From NCBI RefSeq assembly GCF_014697105.1, contig NZ_JACJRF010000006.1, positions 124,001-188,000 on the forward strand: a stretch of DNA of 64,000 nt, given 5' to 3'. Positions 1 through 9,939 of the stretch are shown one piece after another. How positions within the stretch are numbered: position 1 is the first letter of the stretch; each line of letters opens with the position of its first letter. The position numbers and the translations under genes are program-made. The notes beneath the pieces were generated by a model. That model was given only the letters and a program-made list of their open reading frames with translations, did not search any database and had not been told where the DNA came from. The stretch comes from Anabaena subtropica FACHB-260 (GTDB lineage: Bacteria; Cyanobacteriota; Cyanobacteriia; Cyanobacteriales; Nostocaceae).

Positions 1-1
1 C

Positions 2-3000
2 ATTCTGGGAGAATTTGGCACAGGTAAAACTTGGTTTGTCTTTCACTATGCTTGGACAGCACTGCAACGTTACAAGGATGCTCAAAAACGTGGTGTTGAA
101 CGTCCCCGTTTACCTCTAGTAATCACCCTGCGTGACTTTGCCAAGGCTTTAAATGTAGAAAATGTTTTGGCAGGTTTCTTCTTTACTCAACACAATATCC
201 GCTTAAATAGCGAAGTGTTTGACCAACTCAACCGGATGGGTAAATTGCTGCTTATTTTCGATGGTTTTGACGAAATGGCAGCAAAAGTTGACCGCCAACA
301 GATGATCAACAATTTCTGGGAACTCGCAAAGGTAGTAGTTCCAGGTTCTAAAGTTATTCTCACCTGTCGTACTGAACATTTCCCAGAGGCGAAAGAAGGA
401 CGCGCTTTACTCAACGCAGAACTGCAAGCATCTACGAAGAAACTAACTGGGGAAACACCACAATTTGAAGTGCTGGAACTGGAGAAATTCAACGATGAGC
501 AAATACGGCAGGTTTTGTTATACCAAGCTGAACCAGCCACAGTTGAACAAGTCATGGGCAATTCGCAATTATTAGACTTAGCCCGTCGTCCAGTGATGAC
601 TGATTTAATTTTGGAAGCATTGCCAGATATTGAGTCCGGTAAACCTATTGATATGTCACGGGTTTATCTGTATGCAGTGCGGCGCAAGATGGAACGAGAT
701 ATTAAGGCAGAACGTACTTTTACTTCCTTGGCAGATAAGTTGTACTTTTTATGCGAACTGTCTTGGGAGATGTTGTCTACTGACCAAATGAGTCTTAATT
801 ATCGCTTGTTCCCAGAACGTATTCGTCGCTTATTTGATTCTGTTGTGCAAGAAGAGAAAGATTTAGATCACTGGCATTATGACATGATGGGACAGACCAT
901 GCTTGTCCGTAATGCTGATGGTGACTACACTCCGGCTCATAGGTCACTGTTAGAGTTTTTTGTGGCGTATAAGTTTGCGGCAGAGTTGGGGGTGTTATCT
1001 AGCGATTTTACAGAATTGGCCCAAGCGCAATCGCTTGTAGATAAAAGCGTCGTCCCTGTTGATTATACTTGGTCTAGTTATTTTTCGCGTCAAAGGAGTG
1101 GTGAGGCGATCGCACCACTTAAGGCATTTATAAGTGAATCTTTGGAGAAGTTGAGGGAAACTTTTGGAAAAACGCCACTTACCAAAGCTGTCATGGATTT
1201 ACTTTTGCCGATGGTTGATCTTGAAGCAACAGAGGCAATTATTAAAGTTATTAAGGGGACAAGGAGAAGAAGTGAGGATGAGGTTGGCTATGTTGGTGGG
1301 AATGCGGCAACTGTTTTAGTAAAAGCAGATAAGGCTGCATTAAATCATCTTGACCTTTCTCAAGCGGTAATTTTACAAGCTGATTTGACCGAAGCAACTT
1401 TACATCATGTCAATTTTTCTCAAGCTAATCTGAGCAATTCTATTTTCACTAAGGTATTAGGCACTGTCTTGTCAGTAGCATTTAGTCCAGACGGAAGGAT
1501 TTTTGCTACAGCAGATGCTAATGGGGAAATCTACTTATGGCAATTTATAGATTGTAAACGGCTGTCCACTTTAGAAGGGCATATTGATTGGGTACGAACA
1601 ATTGCCTTTAGTCCCAATGGTCGAATGCTCGCCAGTGGTAGCCAAGACCAAACAGTAAAGTTGTGGGATATCCTCACAGGTAGATGCGTTAAAACTTTCA
1701 ATGAACACACTGATAGAATATATTCTGTTGCTTTTAGCCCTAATAGCCAAATACTAGCTAGTAGCAGCCAAGACCAAACAGTAAAGTTGTGGGATATCAA
1801 TACAGGTAAATGTCTTCAAACTTTACATGGTCACACTAATAGAATATATTGTGTTGCTTTTAGTCCTAATACTCTGATACTTGCTAGCGGTGCGGAAGAC
1901 CAAACAGTAAAGTTGTGGGATATCAATACAGGTGAATGTCTTCAAACTTTACATGGTCACACTAATAGAATTAGGTCGATTAATTTCAGCCCTGACGGTA
2001 AAATCCTTGCTAGTGGTAGTAGGGATCATACAGCAAGGCTTTGGGATATTGATACAGGTAAATGCGTAAAAGTTTTAGAGGGGCATACTGGTACAGTATG
2101 GTCAGTAGCATTTAATAACATTGGTCAAATAATCGCAACTGGCAGTGGTGATAATACAGTAAGGTTATGGGATTTACAAACTGGTAAATGCTTTCAAATA
2201 TTACAAGGTCATTTTAATTGGGTACGTTCGGTCAGCTTTCACCCACAAAATCATATTTTAGCCAGTGCTGGTGATGACCAAGCAGTAAGATTATGGGACA
2301 TTAATACTGGCGATTGTTTAAATTCTTTACAAGGATACCACCATTTACTATTATCTGTTGCTTTTAGTCCTGATGGTAAGACTTTAGTTAGTGGTAGCAA
2401 CGACACTTTAGTAAGATTATGGAATATCAATACAAGCAAATGCTTCCAAATTTTACAAGGTCATAAAGCATGGGTGACATCTATTGCTATTAGCCCAAAT
2501 GGACAAATTCTAGCTAGTGGAAGCTCAGATAAAACAGTAAAAATTTGGGATATACGTAATGGTAGCTGTCTAAAAACTATAGAAGCGAAAAGTAATTGGG
2601 TTTTACCGACTGTGTTTAGTCCAGATGGTCAATTTCTAGCTTTTGCTGACAAAACAACAATTCAGTTGTGGAATATTTCTACTGGTGAACATTTTAAAAC
2701 TTTACAAGGACATACAGACTGGCTAAAATCTATCGCTTTCAGCCATGATGGCAAATTATTAGCTAGTGGAAGTGAAGATAACACAATAAAACTATGGGAT
2801 ATTAGTACAGGTCAATGTATCAACACTTTGCAAGGACATCTTGATTGGGTTTGGTCAGTTAGCTTTAATCTTGATGGACAAATATTAGCAAGTGGTGGTG
2901 GTAACTACGATAAAACAGTAAAACTATGGAATACAAGCACTGGTGAATGTATCAAAACTTTGCAAGGACATAGCAGTGACGCAAGGTTCGTGGAATTTAG

Positions 3001-3322
3001 CCCAGATAGTCGAATTATCGCCAGCAGCAGTCACGATAGAACAATTAGGCTATGGGATTTTTATACAGGTGAGTGTTTTAAAACTTTAGAAGGACATACT
3101 AACTGGGTAGTATCTATTTCGTTCAGCCCTGATGGGAAAATTTTGGCTAGCGGTAGTGAAGACGGAACAATAAAACTTTGGGATATACAAACAGGTTGTT
3201 GTATATCGACCCTGATACCTGAAAGACCTTATGAACGTATGAATATAACAGGCGTTAAAGGCTTAACCGAAGCTGAAAAAGCCACCCTTAAAGCATTAGG
3301 TGCGTTGGAAGATAGAGAATAA
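2..3322 (+). CDS. NACHT NTPase with 14 WD40 repeats (5' end outside window)
   Basis: The reading frame is open from the first bases, where it encodes a Walker A P-loop (GEFGTGKT), so the gene begins upstream; the first ATG at 167 is internal. Walker B follows as LLLIFDGFDE. The NACHT helical part leads into a short pentapeptide-like stretch (LDLSQAVILQADLTEATL) and then 14 WD40 repeats of ~42 residues, enough for two seven-bladed propellers. It ends with a short tail after the last blade. Proteins of this STAND/NACHT class are signalling ATPases in which the propeller senses a ligand and the NTPase oligomerises; bacterial NACHT proteins are known anti-phage factors. Several WD40 units are nearly identical in DNA, a sign of recent repeat exchange. 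The N-terminal effector domain cannot be seen, so what it does when active is unknown. Confidence 0.9.
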   Translation: MLGEFGTGKTWFVFHYAWTALQRYKDAQKRGVERPRLPLVITLRDFAKALNVENVLAGFFFTQHNIRLNSEVFDQLNRMGKLLLIFDGFDEMAAKVDRQQMINNFWELAKVVVPGSKVILTCRTEHFPEAKEGRALLNAELQASTKKLTGETPQFEVLELEKFNDEQIRQVLLYQAEPATVEQVMGNSQLLDLARRPVMTDLILEALPDIESGKPIDMSRVYLYAVRRKMERDIKAERTFTSLADKLYFLCELSWEMLSTDQMSLNYRLFPERIRRLFDSVVQEEKDLDHWHYDMMGQTMLVRNADGDYTPAHRSLLEFFVAYKFAAELGVLSSDFTELAQAQSLVDKSVVPVDYTWSSYFSRQRSGEAIAPLKAFISESLEKLRETFGKTPLTKAVMDLLLPMVDLEATEAIIKVIKGTRRRSEDEVGYVGGNAATVLVKADKAALNHLDLSQAVILQADLTEATLHHVNFSQANLSNSIFTKVLGTVLSVAFSPDGRIFATADANGEIYLWQFIDCKRLSTLEGHIDWVRTIAFSPNGRMLASGSQDQTVKLWDILTGRCVKTFNEHTDRIYSVAFSPNSQILASSSQDQTVKLWDINTGKCLQTLHGHTNRIYCVAFSPNTLILASGAEDQTVKLWDINTGECLQTLHGHTNRIRSINFSPDGKILASGSRDHTARLWDIDTGKCVKVLEGHTGTVWSVAFNNIGQIIATGSGDNTVRLWDLQTGKCFQILQGHFNWVRSVSFHPQNHILASAGDDQAVRLWDINTGDCLNSLQGYHHLLLSVAFSPDGKTLVSGSNDTLVRLWNINTSKCFQILQGHKAWVTSIAISPNGQILASGSSDKTVKIWDIRNGSCLKTIEAKSNWVLPTVFSPDGQFLAFADKTTIQLWNISTGEHFKTLQGHTDWLKSIAFSHDGKLLASGSEDNTIKLWDISTGQCINTLQGHLDWVWSVSFNLDGQILASGGGNYDKTVKLWNTSTGECIKTLQGHSSDARFVEFSPDSRIIASSSHDRTIRLWDFYTGECFKTLEGHTNWVVSISFSPDGKILASGSEDGTIKLWDIQTGCCISTLIPERPYERMNITGVKGLTEAEKATLKALGALEDRE
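1449..3213 (+). repeat. Tandem WD40-encoding repeats, partly near-identical in DNA
   Basis: Fourteen units of about 126 bp. Neighbouring units around 1770-1960 share long almost identical stretches (for example accaaacagtaaagttgtgg occurs in three consecutive units). Such similarity at silent positions points to recent duplication or conversion of blades. Confidence 0.8.
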
Positions 3323-3394
3323 ATCTGGAACTATATACAAGCAGAAGTGTTGAAGCGATCGCCCCCACTTTCCCTTACATTAATTTGGTAAGAG

Positions 3395-3433
3395 CAATCA
3401 GCTACGCTGCTGGGCGGTTACGCCATCGCATGG
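3395..3433. repeat. HIP1-associated dispersed repeat (copy A)
   Basis: The segment reads like the reverse complement of 14707-14738 (gcgatggcgttccgcccagc... form), with a CTG duplication. Related pieces occur at 14986-15009 and 47413-47470. These resemble the small dispersed repeats known from Nostoc genomes. The rest of the 3323-3515 gap shows no gene. Confidence 0.55.
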
Positions 3434-3515
3434 CGAATTCTGACAGGTTTCTAATGTCCGATGACCATGACAACTCTATGCCAGGATATTAATATCCTTG
3501 TCATTAACTATATAT

Positions 3516-3767
3516 ATGTACAGCCTAGAAATTCCAGAAGGTCAAGCTGAATTTGCTGAACTACTCCGTCGAGTGCTAGAAGGAGAAGAAGTGATTATTT
3601 CTCAAGCAGGCACTCCTATCGCGCGTATAGTCCCAATTGCTGAACAGAAATTACCTCGAATTCCAGGTTTAGACCGTGGTCAGGTAACAATTTCCCCAGA
3701 CTTTGATGCTCCTCTCCCCGATGAGGTGCTAAATGCTTTTATCAACCCAACAGACCCAGAAGCATGA
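3516..3767 (+). CDS. Phd/YefM-type antitoxin of a PIN toxin module
   Basis: An 83-residue protein starting MYSLEIPEGQAEFAELL, with the features of Phd/YefM antitoxins: an N-terminal DNA-binding fold (EGEEVIISQAGTPIARIVP) and an acidic C-terminus that would occupy the toxin. I prefer the ATG at 3516 over the TTG at 3498 because the domain begins there. Its stop overlaps the toxin start by four bases (ATGA at 3764-3767), the usual coupling in such operons. The toxin reading frame downstream is broken, so this antitoxin may now act alone, for instance as an anti-addiction factor or autorepressor. Confidence 0.75.
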   Translation: MYSLEIPEGQAEFAELLRRVLEGEEVIISQAGTPIARIVPIAEQKLPRIPGLDRGQVTISPDFDAPLPDEVLNAFINPTDPEA

Positions 3768-4149
3768 GAGCATTACTTGATCCCATACGTTTATTTGGTG
3801 GGTTATTGACGATAACCGACTCTCATCTACAGCTAGAAATATAATTGCTGACTCAGGGAATAACTTATTTTTTAGTGCTGCAAGCGCATGGGAAATTGTA
3901 ATTAAAGTTCGTTTGGGTAAATTAAATTTACCAGAGCCACCAGAAACTTACATTCCCAGTCGGTTGACTATGAACCGATTTGAAAGTTTGCCCATTCAAA
4001 TGAATCACGCTTTACAAGTCGTCAATCTACCTGCTTTACATCAAGACCCTTTTGACCGAATAATTATTGCTCAAAGTCAAGTGGAAAAAATGCCCATAAT
4101 TACTGTGGATAATAAAATCACACAGTATCCTGTTGATGTAATTTGGTAG
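3764..4149 (+). pseudogene. PIN-domain toxin (VapC-like), frameshifted
   Basis: Translation from the ATG at 3764 gives MRALLD and then shifts: after the GAT codon at 3779-3781 one base is missing. Restoring a single A gives D-T-H-T-F-I-W-W and an uninterrupted PIN protein (SAWEIVIKVRLGKL, then HQDPFDRIIIAQS, then ending DVIW at 4149). PIN toxins are Mg-dependent ribonucleases using conserved acidic residues; the first Asp and the DPFDR region are still encoded. A sequencing error is the main alternative to a true mutation. The 3' part could be translated only from an internal start and would lack the first catalytic Asp. Confidence 0.75.
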
Positions 4150-4217
4150 CCAAATTAAAGATGAATAAAACTCAATCAGTGGCAGAAAGGAAAGGATAGC
4201 CCATCACCGCAGTAAAG

Positions 4218-5495
4218 CTAATCCTCATCGTCTCCTTCTTCACAATACTGTGCTGGTGGTTCGCCATGATATTCAAGAATCTTGGGCTTTTTCATTTTTG
4301 CATTGACAGGCTCAATCTTTTCTAGCTGCAAATCAAACTCCCACTCATCCAGTAAATCAAAGGTAAATTGCAGATGATTTCCCACCTCAAGCGGTAATTC
4401 ACCTAAGCGAAAATCGCCAGTATTTGGGGGAATATCAACAAAGGGATGAGTAAATTCAAAAATGCGTCCTATATGGTCTTTGTAAATGAATCGGTAGAGG
4501 TGTTCAAAGTCAAAATCAAATGCTTCCACAACTGCGGCGGCCACTTGATCCAAATTGAGGTCGCTAGGAATGGCTATGCGTCGCCAAGCATCTAACAGCG
4601 TAACTTTCAAAGTATAAATTGCCTGCTTAAACTCTCCGTTGGCGATGACTAAGGTTTGTTCCCATTCAGGAAAGTATTGTTGGAGATATGGTTTGAGTTT
4701 TTCAAAGGCGATGCGGAAATCCAGAGATATTTCTTCATCTTCTGGTTGTGGTTCAATTTCATCATAAATTTCAGAGAGCAAACCTATCATGGCATCTCCC
4801 CAAGGACAGCGTTTTACAGTAGTGATACGCCATCCTTTAGCGGGTTCTGGTTCTCCTGGAGTGAGGTCAAGAAAACCAAATAAATGCAACAGGCTAAGAT
4901 TGTGGAAGCCTGGATAATAGACTAATTTATCTTGTTCTTGGTAACTATTAACGGTTAAACCTTCATCTGGAATTTCTCGCCAAAATTGGCAGCAGCGAAA
5001 TAATGGTCTGTATATGTCTCTAGATTCGCCTAAGAGTTCACCTTCTCCCCAAAGTAGCCAGGATTCTAAGAGTGTGAAATATTGTTCAGTTGGGTTGAAG
5101 CCTTGCCAAATTTTTAGGCGTTGTTCGTCTAATATTAATTTGGTTTTTTTGCCTTGGGTAATAACTTGAGACAGTCCAGATGTGCGAAGGACAAAGTATA
5201 GTCCGTGAATGTAGGGGTATGATTTTTGTTGGGGACGCTTGAGGTTAGTTTCAATGGGGTAACTCAAGCGAGAATTGAGTTGCTGGAGGTATTTGAGAGA
5301 GAATTGGTGATACGTGCTGCTGACTTCAACGCCGTCTGGTTGAAGAAATTCTAGGATGGTTTGAAAGTCCCGCAGAATTTTTCCTGGGGAATTTTGGCTA
5401 ATGCTTTGCTGTTGGAGGATTTGCTTATTATCTTCCGTCAGGGTAGGAAGTTGTTCTCGCAGATGATTGGGAACGGAGAAAAGTCGTCTCATCAT
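4218..5495 (-). CDS. Plasmid pRiA4b ORF-3-like protein
   Basis: 425 residues. The C-terminal ~140 residues (AIYTLKVTLLDAWRRIAIPS through the FDFDFEHLYRF and DEWEFDLQLEKI segments) match the pRiA4b ORF-3 family, a small fold found alone or attached to other domains in plasmids and genomic islands. Residues 1-270 show no domain I can name. The protein ends in an acidic tail (EEGDDED). Its molecular role is unknown; the family has been linked to mobile DNA, which fits this region. It stands alone, converging on the PIN toxin remnant. Two adjacent start Mets (MM) leave the exact start open by one codon. Confidence 0.7.
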   Translation of the reverse strand: MMRRLFSVPNHLREQLPTLTEDNKQILQQQSISQNSPGKILRDFQTILEFLQPDGVEVSSTYHQFSLKYLQQLNSRLSYPIETNLKRPQQKSYPYIHGLYFVLRTSGLSQVITQGKKTKLILDEQRLKIWQGFNPTEQYFTLLESWLLWGEGELLGESRDIYRPLFRCCQFWREIPDEGLTVNSYQEQDKLVYYPGFHNLSLLHLFGFLDLTPGEPEPAKGWRITTVKRCPWGDAMIGLLSEIYDEIEPQPEDEEISLDFRIAFEKLKPYLQQYFPEWEQTLVIANGEFKQAIYTLKVTLLDAWRRIAIPSDLNLDQVAAAVVEAFDFDFEHLYRFIYKDHIGRIFEFTHPFVDIPPNTGDFRLGELPLEVGNHLQFTFDLLDEWEFDLQLEKIEPVNAKMKKPKILEYHGEPPAQYCEEGDDED

Positions 5496-5774
5496 CTCAT
5501 TGGAACTCTCATTTACAGGGTATATGAAATGCTTTATTTACAATAGTTGCAGCTTATTTTGACTTTGCAGAAAGTAAGATTGAATTTGGGCGATCGCCCA
5601 TTAGTATACAGTGACATCAGCCAGCTAAACCAACGCATCCATCAACAATATTAGTAGCTAATTTGACATCTAGAAGTGGAGATATAGCATAATACAAGTT
5701 ACATACCTAACATTATTTACGGTAGGCTATGTAATTTCACTGCCTGTACTCCTCAACTCTAAACCGACCCTTTT

Positions 5775-8105
5775 ATGTCAGAAGCGATTGACAAGAAATC
5801 TTTGAGTGAACGTGACATTTGTACAAAGTACATTACGCCTGCTTTAGTTAATCGGGGCTGGAATATCAACACTCAGATTCGAGAGGAAGTGACGCTGACA
5901 AAAGGTAGGGTGATTGTTAGAGGTAAGCTTACTAGTCGAGGTGAGCAGAAACGCGCTGATTATGTGCTGTATCACAAACCCGGTGTACCACTGGCTGTAA
6001 TTGAGGCTAAAGATAATAATCACAGCGTTAGTGCGGGAATGCAGCAAGCGATCGCAACTGGTGAACTAATTGATGTACCATTCATCTTTAGCTCCAATGG
6101 CGACGCTTTTATGATATGTGATCGCACAATTACTGAGGGACAGCGAGAGCGAGAAATTCCCCTCAATCAGTTCCCGACACCGCAGGAACTTTGGCAAAAA
6201 TACTGTGATTGGAAGGGAATTGACTCGGAGATTCAGCCAATTGTTTCTCAAGATTACTATCCTAGTCCTGATAAAAAACAGCCACGCTATTATCAACAGA
6301 TTGCCATTAATCGCACAATTGAAGCGATCGCCACAGGAGAAAACCGCATTCTATTAGTGATGGCGACGGGTACAGGTAAGACTTTTACGGCTTTTCAAAT
6401 TATCTGGCGGTTGTGGAAGTCGGGAGCGAAAAAGCGTATCCTGTTTTTGGCAGACCGCAACATTTTGGTTGATCAAACTAGAGTCAACGATTTTAAACCC
6501 TTTGGCTCAAAAATGACCAAAATTAAGCAGCGACAGATAGATACATCTTACGAAATTTATTTATGTCTGTATCAGGCGGTAACGGGAAATGAAGAAGCGA
6601 AAAACATTTATCGCCAATTTTCACCAGGTTTTTTTGACTTAATTATTATAGATGAGTGCCATCGGGGAAGCGCATCTGAGGATTCTGCATGGCGAGAGAT
6701 TTTGGAATATTTTAGCAGTGCAACGCAGATTGGTTTGACTGCTACCCCAAGAGAAACAGAAGAAGTTTCTAATAGCCTTTATTTTGGTGAATCAATATTT
6801 ACTTATTCACTCAAACAAGGAATTGAAGATGGCTTTTTAGCTCCCTACAAAGTTATTCGCATTGACTTTGATAAAGACTTGAGTGGATGGAAACCGAAGC
6901 CAGGACAACGGGATAAATATGGCAAAGAAATTCCCGACCAAGTATTTAATCAGCGAGATTTTGATAGAACTCTGGTTCTAGAAAAGCGGACTGAGTTAGT
7001 AGCGCGGATTATTTCTGATTATCTCAAATCAAGCGATCGCTTTGCCAAAACTATCGTTTTTTGTGAGACAACTGACCACGCAGAACGGATGCGGGTAGCA
7101 TTGGTGAATGAAAATACTGATTTGGTGGCGGAGAATAGCCGCTACATTATGCGAATTACTGGGGATGATGCTCAAGGTAAAGCAGAATTAGATAATTTCA
7201 TCGACCCTGAAAGTAAATATCCCACAATTGTTACTACCTCTGAATTGTTGACGACGGGTGTTGATGCTAAAACCTGCAAATTGATTGTTTTAGACCAGCG
7301 TATCCTGTCCATGACCAAATTTAAGCAAATTATTGGTCGCGGGACTCGCATTGATGAAGACTATGGCAAAATGTTCTTCACAATTATGGACTTTAAAAAA
7401 GCGACGGTGTTATTTGCTGACCCTGATTTTGATGGTGAACCTGTACAAATTTATCAGCCAAAACCAGTTGATCCTATTGTTCCGCCCGATAATGGAGACG
7501 ATGAGGTAGTCATTGATGGTGAGATTACCCGCAAGCAAAAGCAGGAGAAGTATGTAATTGCAGATGAAGAGGTGGCGGTTGCTTTTATTCGTGAGCAATA
7601 CCACGGCAAGGACGGTAAGCTGATTACGGAATCGATTAAAGACTATACTCGCAAAACAGTTAGTCAGGAGTACGCCTCATTAGATGCTTTCTTGAAGAAA
7701 TGGCACTCTACAGAACAGAAGCAGGCTATTATCCAAGAGTTACAAGAGTTGGGAGTGCCTTTGGAAGCTTTAGAAAAAGAGATTGGTAAGGATTTTGACC
7801 CATTAGACTTGATTTGTCATGTAGTCTTTGACCAACCGCCACTAACTCGTAGAGAAAGGGCAAATAATGTCCGCAAGCGTAATTACTTTAGCAACTATGG
7901 TGAGCAAACCAGAACGGTTTTAAATGCTTTGTTGGATAAGTATGCTGATGAGGGAATTGAAGATATTGAAAGCCTGGATGTGTTAAAGGTTCAACCAATC
8001 AGCGATTTAGGCACTCCGTTAAAGATAATTAAGATTTTTGGTGGTAAGCAAGGTTACTTACAAGCTTTGTCGGTTCTTAAGTCAGAACTGTATCGAGTAT
8101 CTTGA
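5775..8105 (+). CDS. hsdR: Type I restriction enzyme, R subunit (HsdR)
   Basis: 776 residues. The motor subunit of a type I restriction-modification complex: it translocates and cuts DNA lacking the methyl mark. An N-terminal nuclease domain shows the PD-(D/E)xK core (RADYVLY ... AVIEAKDNN), followed by a superfamily 2 helicase with Walker A (MATGTGKT), DEAH-type box (IIDECHRG), motif III (GLTATPR) and motif VI ([11 protein letters not shown]). The C-terminus resembles the EcoEI-type HsdR C-terminal domain. It is the first gene of a locus with hsdM and hsdS on the same strand, separated from hsdM by 112 bp containing a palindrome. The length is within the normal EcoEI-like range and all motifs look intact. 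Confidence 0.93.
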   Translation: MSEAIDKKSLSERDICTKYITPALVNRGWNINTQIREEVTLTKGRVIVRGKLTSRGEQKRADYVLYHKPGVPLAVIEAKDNNHSVSAGMQQAIATGELIDVPFIFSSNGDAFMICDRTITEGQREREIPLNQFPTPQELWQKYCDWKGIDSEIQPIVSQDYYPSPDKKQPRYYQQIAINRTIEAIATGENRILLVMATGTGKTFTAFQIIWRLWKSGAKKRILFLADRNILVDQTRVNDFKPFGSKMTKIKQRQIDTSYEIYLCLYQAVTGNEEAKNIYRQFSPGFFDLIIIDECHRGSASEDSAWREILEYFSSATQIGLTATPRETEEVSNSLYFGESIFTYSLKQGIEDGFLAPYKVIRIDFDKDLSGWKPKPGQRDKYGKEIPDQVFNQRDFDRTLVLEKRTELVARIISDYLKSSDRFAKTIVFCETTDHAERMRVALVNENTDLVAENSRYIMRITGDDAQGKAELDNFIDPESKYPTIVTTSELLTTGVDAKTCKLIVLDQRILSMTKFKQIIGRGTRIDEDYGKMFFTIMDFKKATVLFADPDFDGEPVQIYQPKPVDPIVPPDNGDDEVVIDGEITRKQKQEKYVIADEEVAVAFIREQYHGKDGKLITESIKDYTRKTVSQEYASLDAFLKKWHSTEQKQAIIQELQELGVPLEALEKEIGKDFDPLDLICHVVFDQPPLTRRERANNVRKRNYFSNYGEQTRTVLNALLDKYADEGIEDIESLDVLKVQPISDLGTPLKIIKIFGGKQGYLQALSVLKSELYRVS

Positions 8106-8158
8106 CATCCAGGAATAGGATATGATTTCTCTTCTAGTAGTCTGCCAAACGAGATCAT

Positions 8159-8191
8159 AGATCCCCGACTTTTTCAAAAAGTCGGGGATCT
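8159..8191. repeat. Perfect 33-bp palindrome between hsdR and hsdM
   Basis: Arms agatccccgacttttt and aaaaagtcggggatct around a single central C at 8175. It could form a strong hairpin in RNA and so attenuate transcription from hsdR into hsdM. The sequence type (ccccgacttttt) is a common interspersed repeat in Nostoc genomes, so insertion of a repeat is as likely as a dedicated regulator. Confidence 0.8.
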
Positions 8192-8217
8192 GAGCAACGT
8201 CAACCTGTCAAAATATT

Positions 8218-9672
8218 ATGTCAATCAGCACTACAATTAAGACTATTCAAGATATCATGCGGAAGGATGCGGGCGTTGATGGTGACGCGCAACGCATTAA
8301 CCAGTTAGTTTGGATGATATTTCTCAAAGTTTTTGATGCTCGTGAAGAAGAATATGAACTGTTAGAAGATAATTATAAATCTCCGATTCCTGAAGGTTTG
8401 CGTTGGCGGAATTGGGCAGCAGATTCTGAAGGTATCACGGGAGATGGTTTACTAGATTTTGTAGATAATGCTTTATTTAAAACCCTCAAAGAACTGAGAA
8501 CTACGGCAACTGATGCCCGTGGGCAGATGATTGGTAAGGTGTTTGAGGATGCCTACAACTATATGAAAAATGGCACTCTCATCCGCCAAGTAATTAATAA
8601 GCTCAATGAAGTTGATTTTAATAAAAAAGACCAGAAAAAACAGTTTAGCGAAATTTACGAGAAAATTCTCAAAGATTTGCAGAGTGCGGGAAATGCCGGA
8701 GAATATTATACTCCCCGTGCAGTGACAAAGTTTATTGTAGATAGAATCAAACCGCAATTAGGGGAAATTGTATTTGACCCAGCTTGCGGGACTGGTGGCT
8801 TTTTAACAGCAGCAATTGATTACATTCGCCAACATTTTCAAAGTGCTGATGTCCCAGAAATTCTGCAACGGACGATTCGCGGAACTGAGAAAAAGCCGTT
8901 ACCTTTTAACCTTTGTGTCACGAATCTGATTTTACATGGTATTGATGTACCATCAGCAGAACATGATAATACTTTGGCACGACCATTGCGCGATTACAGT
9001 CCTCACGAACGGGTGGATGTAATTATCACAAATCCGCCTTTTGGTGGGATGGAAGAAGATGGAATTGAGGACAATTTTCCCGCTACATTCCGCACACGAG
9101 AAACAGCAGATTTATTTCTGGTGCTGATTGCTCATTTACTCAAAGAAGGCGGTAGAGGCGCAATAGTTTTACCAGATGGTACGCTGTTTGGCGAAGGTGT
9201 AAAAACGCGGATTAAAGAAAAACTCCTGCAAGATTGCAATCTGCATACAATTGTTCGTTTACCAAATGGCGTATTTAATCCCTACACAGGTATTAAAACT
9301 AATCTGCTATTTTTCACGAAAGGGGAACCAACAGAAACGATTTGGTATTATGAACACCCTTACCCAGCCGGGTATAAATCATACTCGAAAACTAAGCCAA
9401 TTCGCTTTGAGGAGTTTGCACTGGAGCAAGAATGGTGGGATAACCGCGAGGAAAATGAATTTGCTTGGCAAGTTTCAATTGCAGATTTAAAGGCGAATAA
9501 TTACAACCTAGATATTAAAAATCCTCACAAAGTTGATGTAGAACACGCTGATTTAAATGAGATGTTAGCAGAACATCAAAAACTCATGGCTGAGTTGGGT
9601 GAGGTGCGGAGTAAGTTGAAGTTTGAATTAATGGAAGCATTAAATCATCAAGTTGATAAAACTATAGAATAG
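8218..9672 (+). CDS. hsdM: Type I restriction-modification, DNA methylase subunit (HsdM)
   Basis: 484 residues. It methylates N6 of adenine using S-adenosylmethionine, in complex with HsdS. An N-terminal helical HsdM_N domain (IKTIQDIMRKDAGVDGDAQR) precedes the methylase core with motif I DPACGTGGF and catalytic motif IV NPPFGG. The protein ends in a coiled, charged tail (AEHQKLMAELGEVRSKL) as expected for contact with HsdS. It lies downstream of hsdR and upstream of a toxin-antitoxin pair that separates it from hsdS. Motifs are intact, so methylation is probably functional if HsdS is. Confidence 0.94.
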   Translation: MSISTTIKTIQDIMRKDAGVDGDAQRINQLVWMIFLKVFDAREEEYELLEDNYKSPIPEGLRWRNWAADSEGITGDGLLDFVDNALFKTLKELRTTATDARGQMIGKVFEDAYNYMKNGTLIRQVINKLNEVDFNKKDQKKQFSEIYEKILKDLQSAGNAGEYYTPRAVTKFIVDRIKPQLGEIVFDPACGTGGFLTAAIDYIRQHFQSADVPEILQRTIRGTEKKPLPFNLCVTNLILHGIDVPSAEHDNTLARPLRDYSPHERVDVIITNPPFGGMEEDGIEDNFPATFRTRETADLFLVLIAHLLKEGGRGAIVLPDGTLFGEGVKTRIKEKLLQDCNLHTIVRLPNGVFNPYTGIKTNLLFFTKGEPTETIWYYEHPYPAGYKSYSKTKPIRFEEFALEQEWWDNREENEFAWQVSIADLKANNYNLDIKNPHKVDVEHADLNEMLAEHQKLMAELGEVRSKLKFELMEALNHQVDKTIE

Positions 9673-9714
9673 TAGATAGAAACAAAATAACTTAAAATAT
9701 CTGGAGATTAGATT

Positions 9715-9939
9715 ATGCAGATGGAAGTAGTAGAATTTCAAGGTATTGTCAAAGATGGTGTAATTCAAATTCCTGAAATTTATAAAGGAGAGCTAGATGG
9801 AGAGTCTGTCAAAGTAATTGTTATGAAAAAAGTTAGAAAAACAGCAGCAGTAGATATTATTGCTGAACTCATCGAGCATCCGGTGGAGTTTGAATGGCCT
9901 CCTTTGAACCGAGAAGAGATTTATGACCGCAATTTATGA
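9715..9939 (+). CDS. Putative antitoxin, partner of the PIN protein
   Basis: 74 residues, with an N-terminal strand-rich part (FQGIVKDGVIQIPEIYKGEL, then VKVIVMKK) resembling the small beta-barrel antitoxins that precede PIN toxins in cyanobacteria, and a C-terminal helix rich in Glu and Pro that would wrap the toxin. The last 17 bases overlap the next gene, indicating translational coupling. Start may be the first ATG (9715) or the Met two codons later. Identification rests mostly on size and position next to a PIN gene. Confidence 0.6.
   Translation: MQMEVVEFQGIVKDGVIQIPEIYKGELDGESVKVIVMKKVRKTAAVDIIAELIEHPVEFEWPPLNREEIYDRNL

Noticed and set aside
8159-8191. Palindrome as terminator of hsdR
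   Set aside because: There is no U-run following the stem in either direction that fits a classic terminator, and the sequence is a common interspersed repeat, so no terminator was called.
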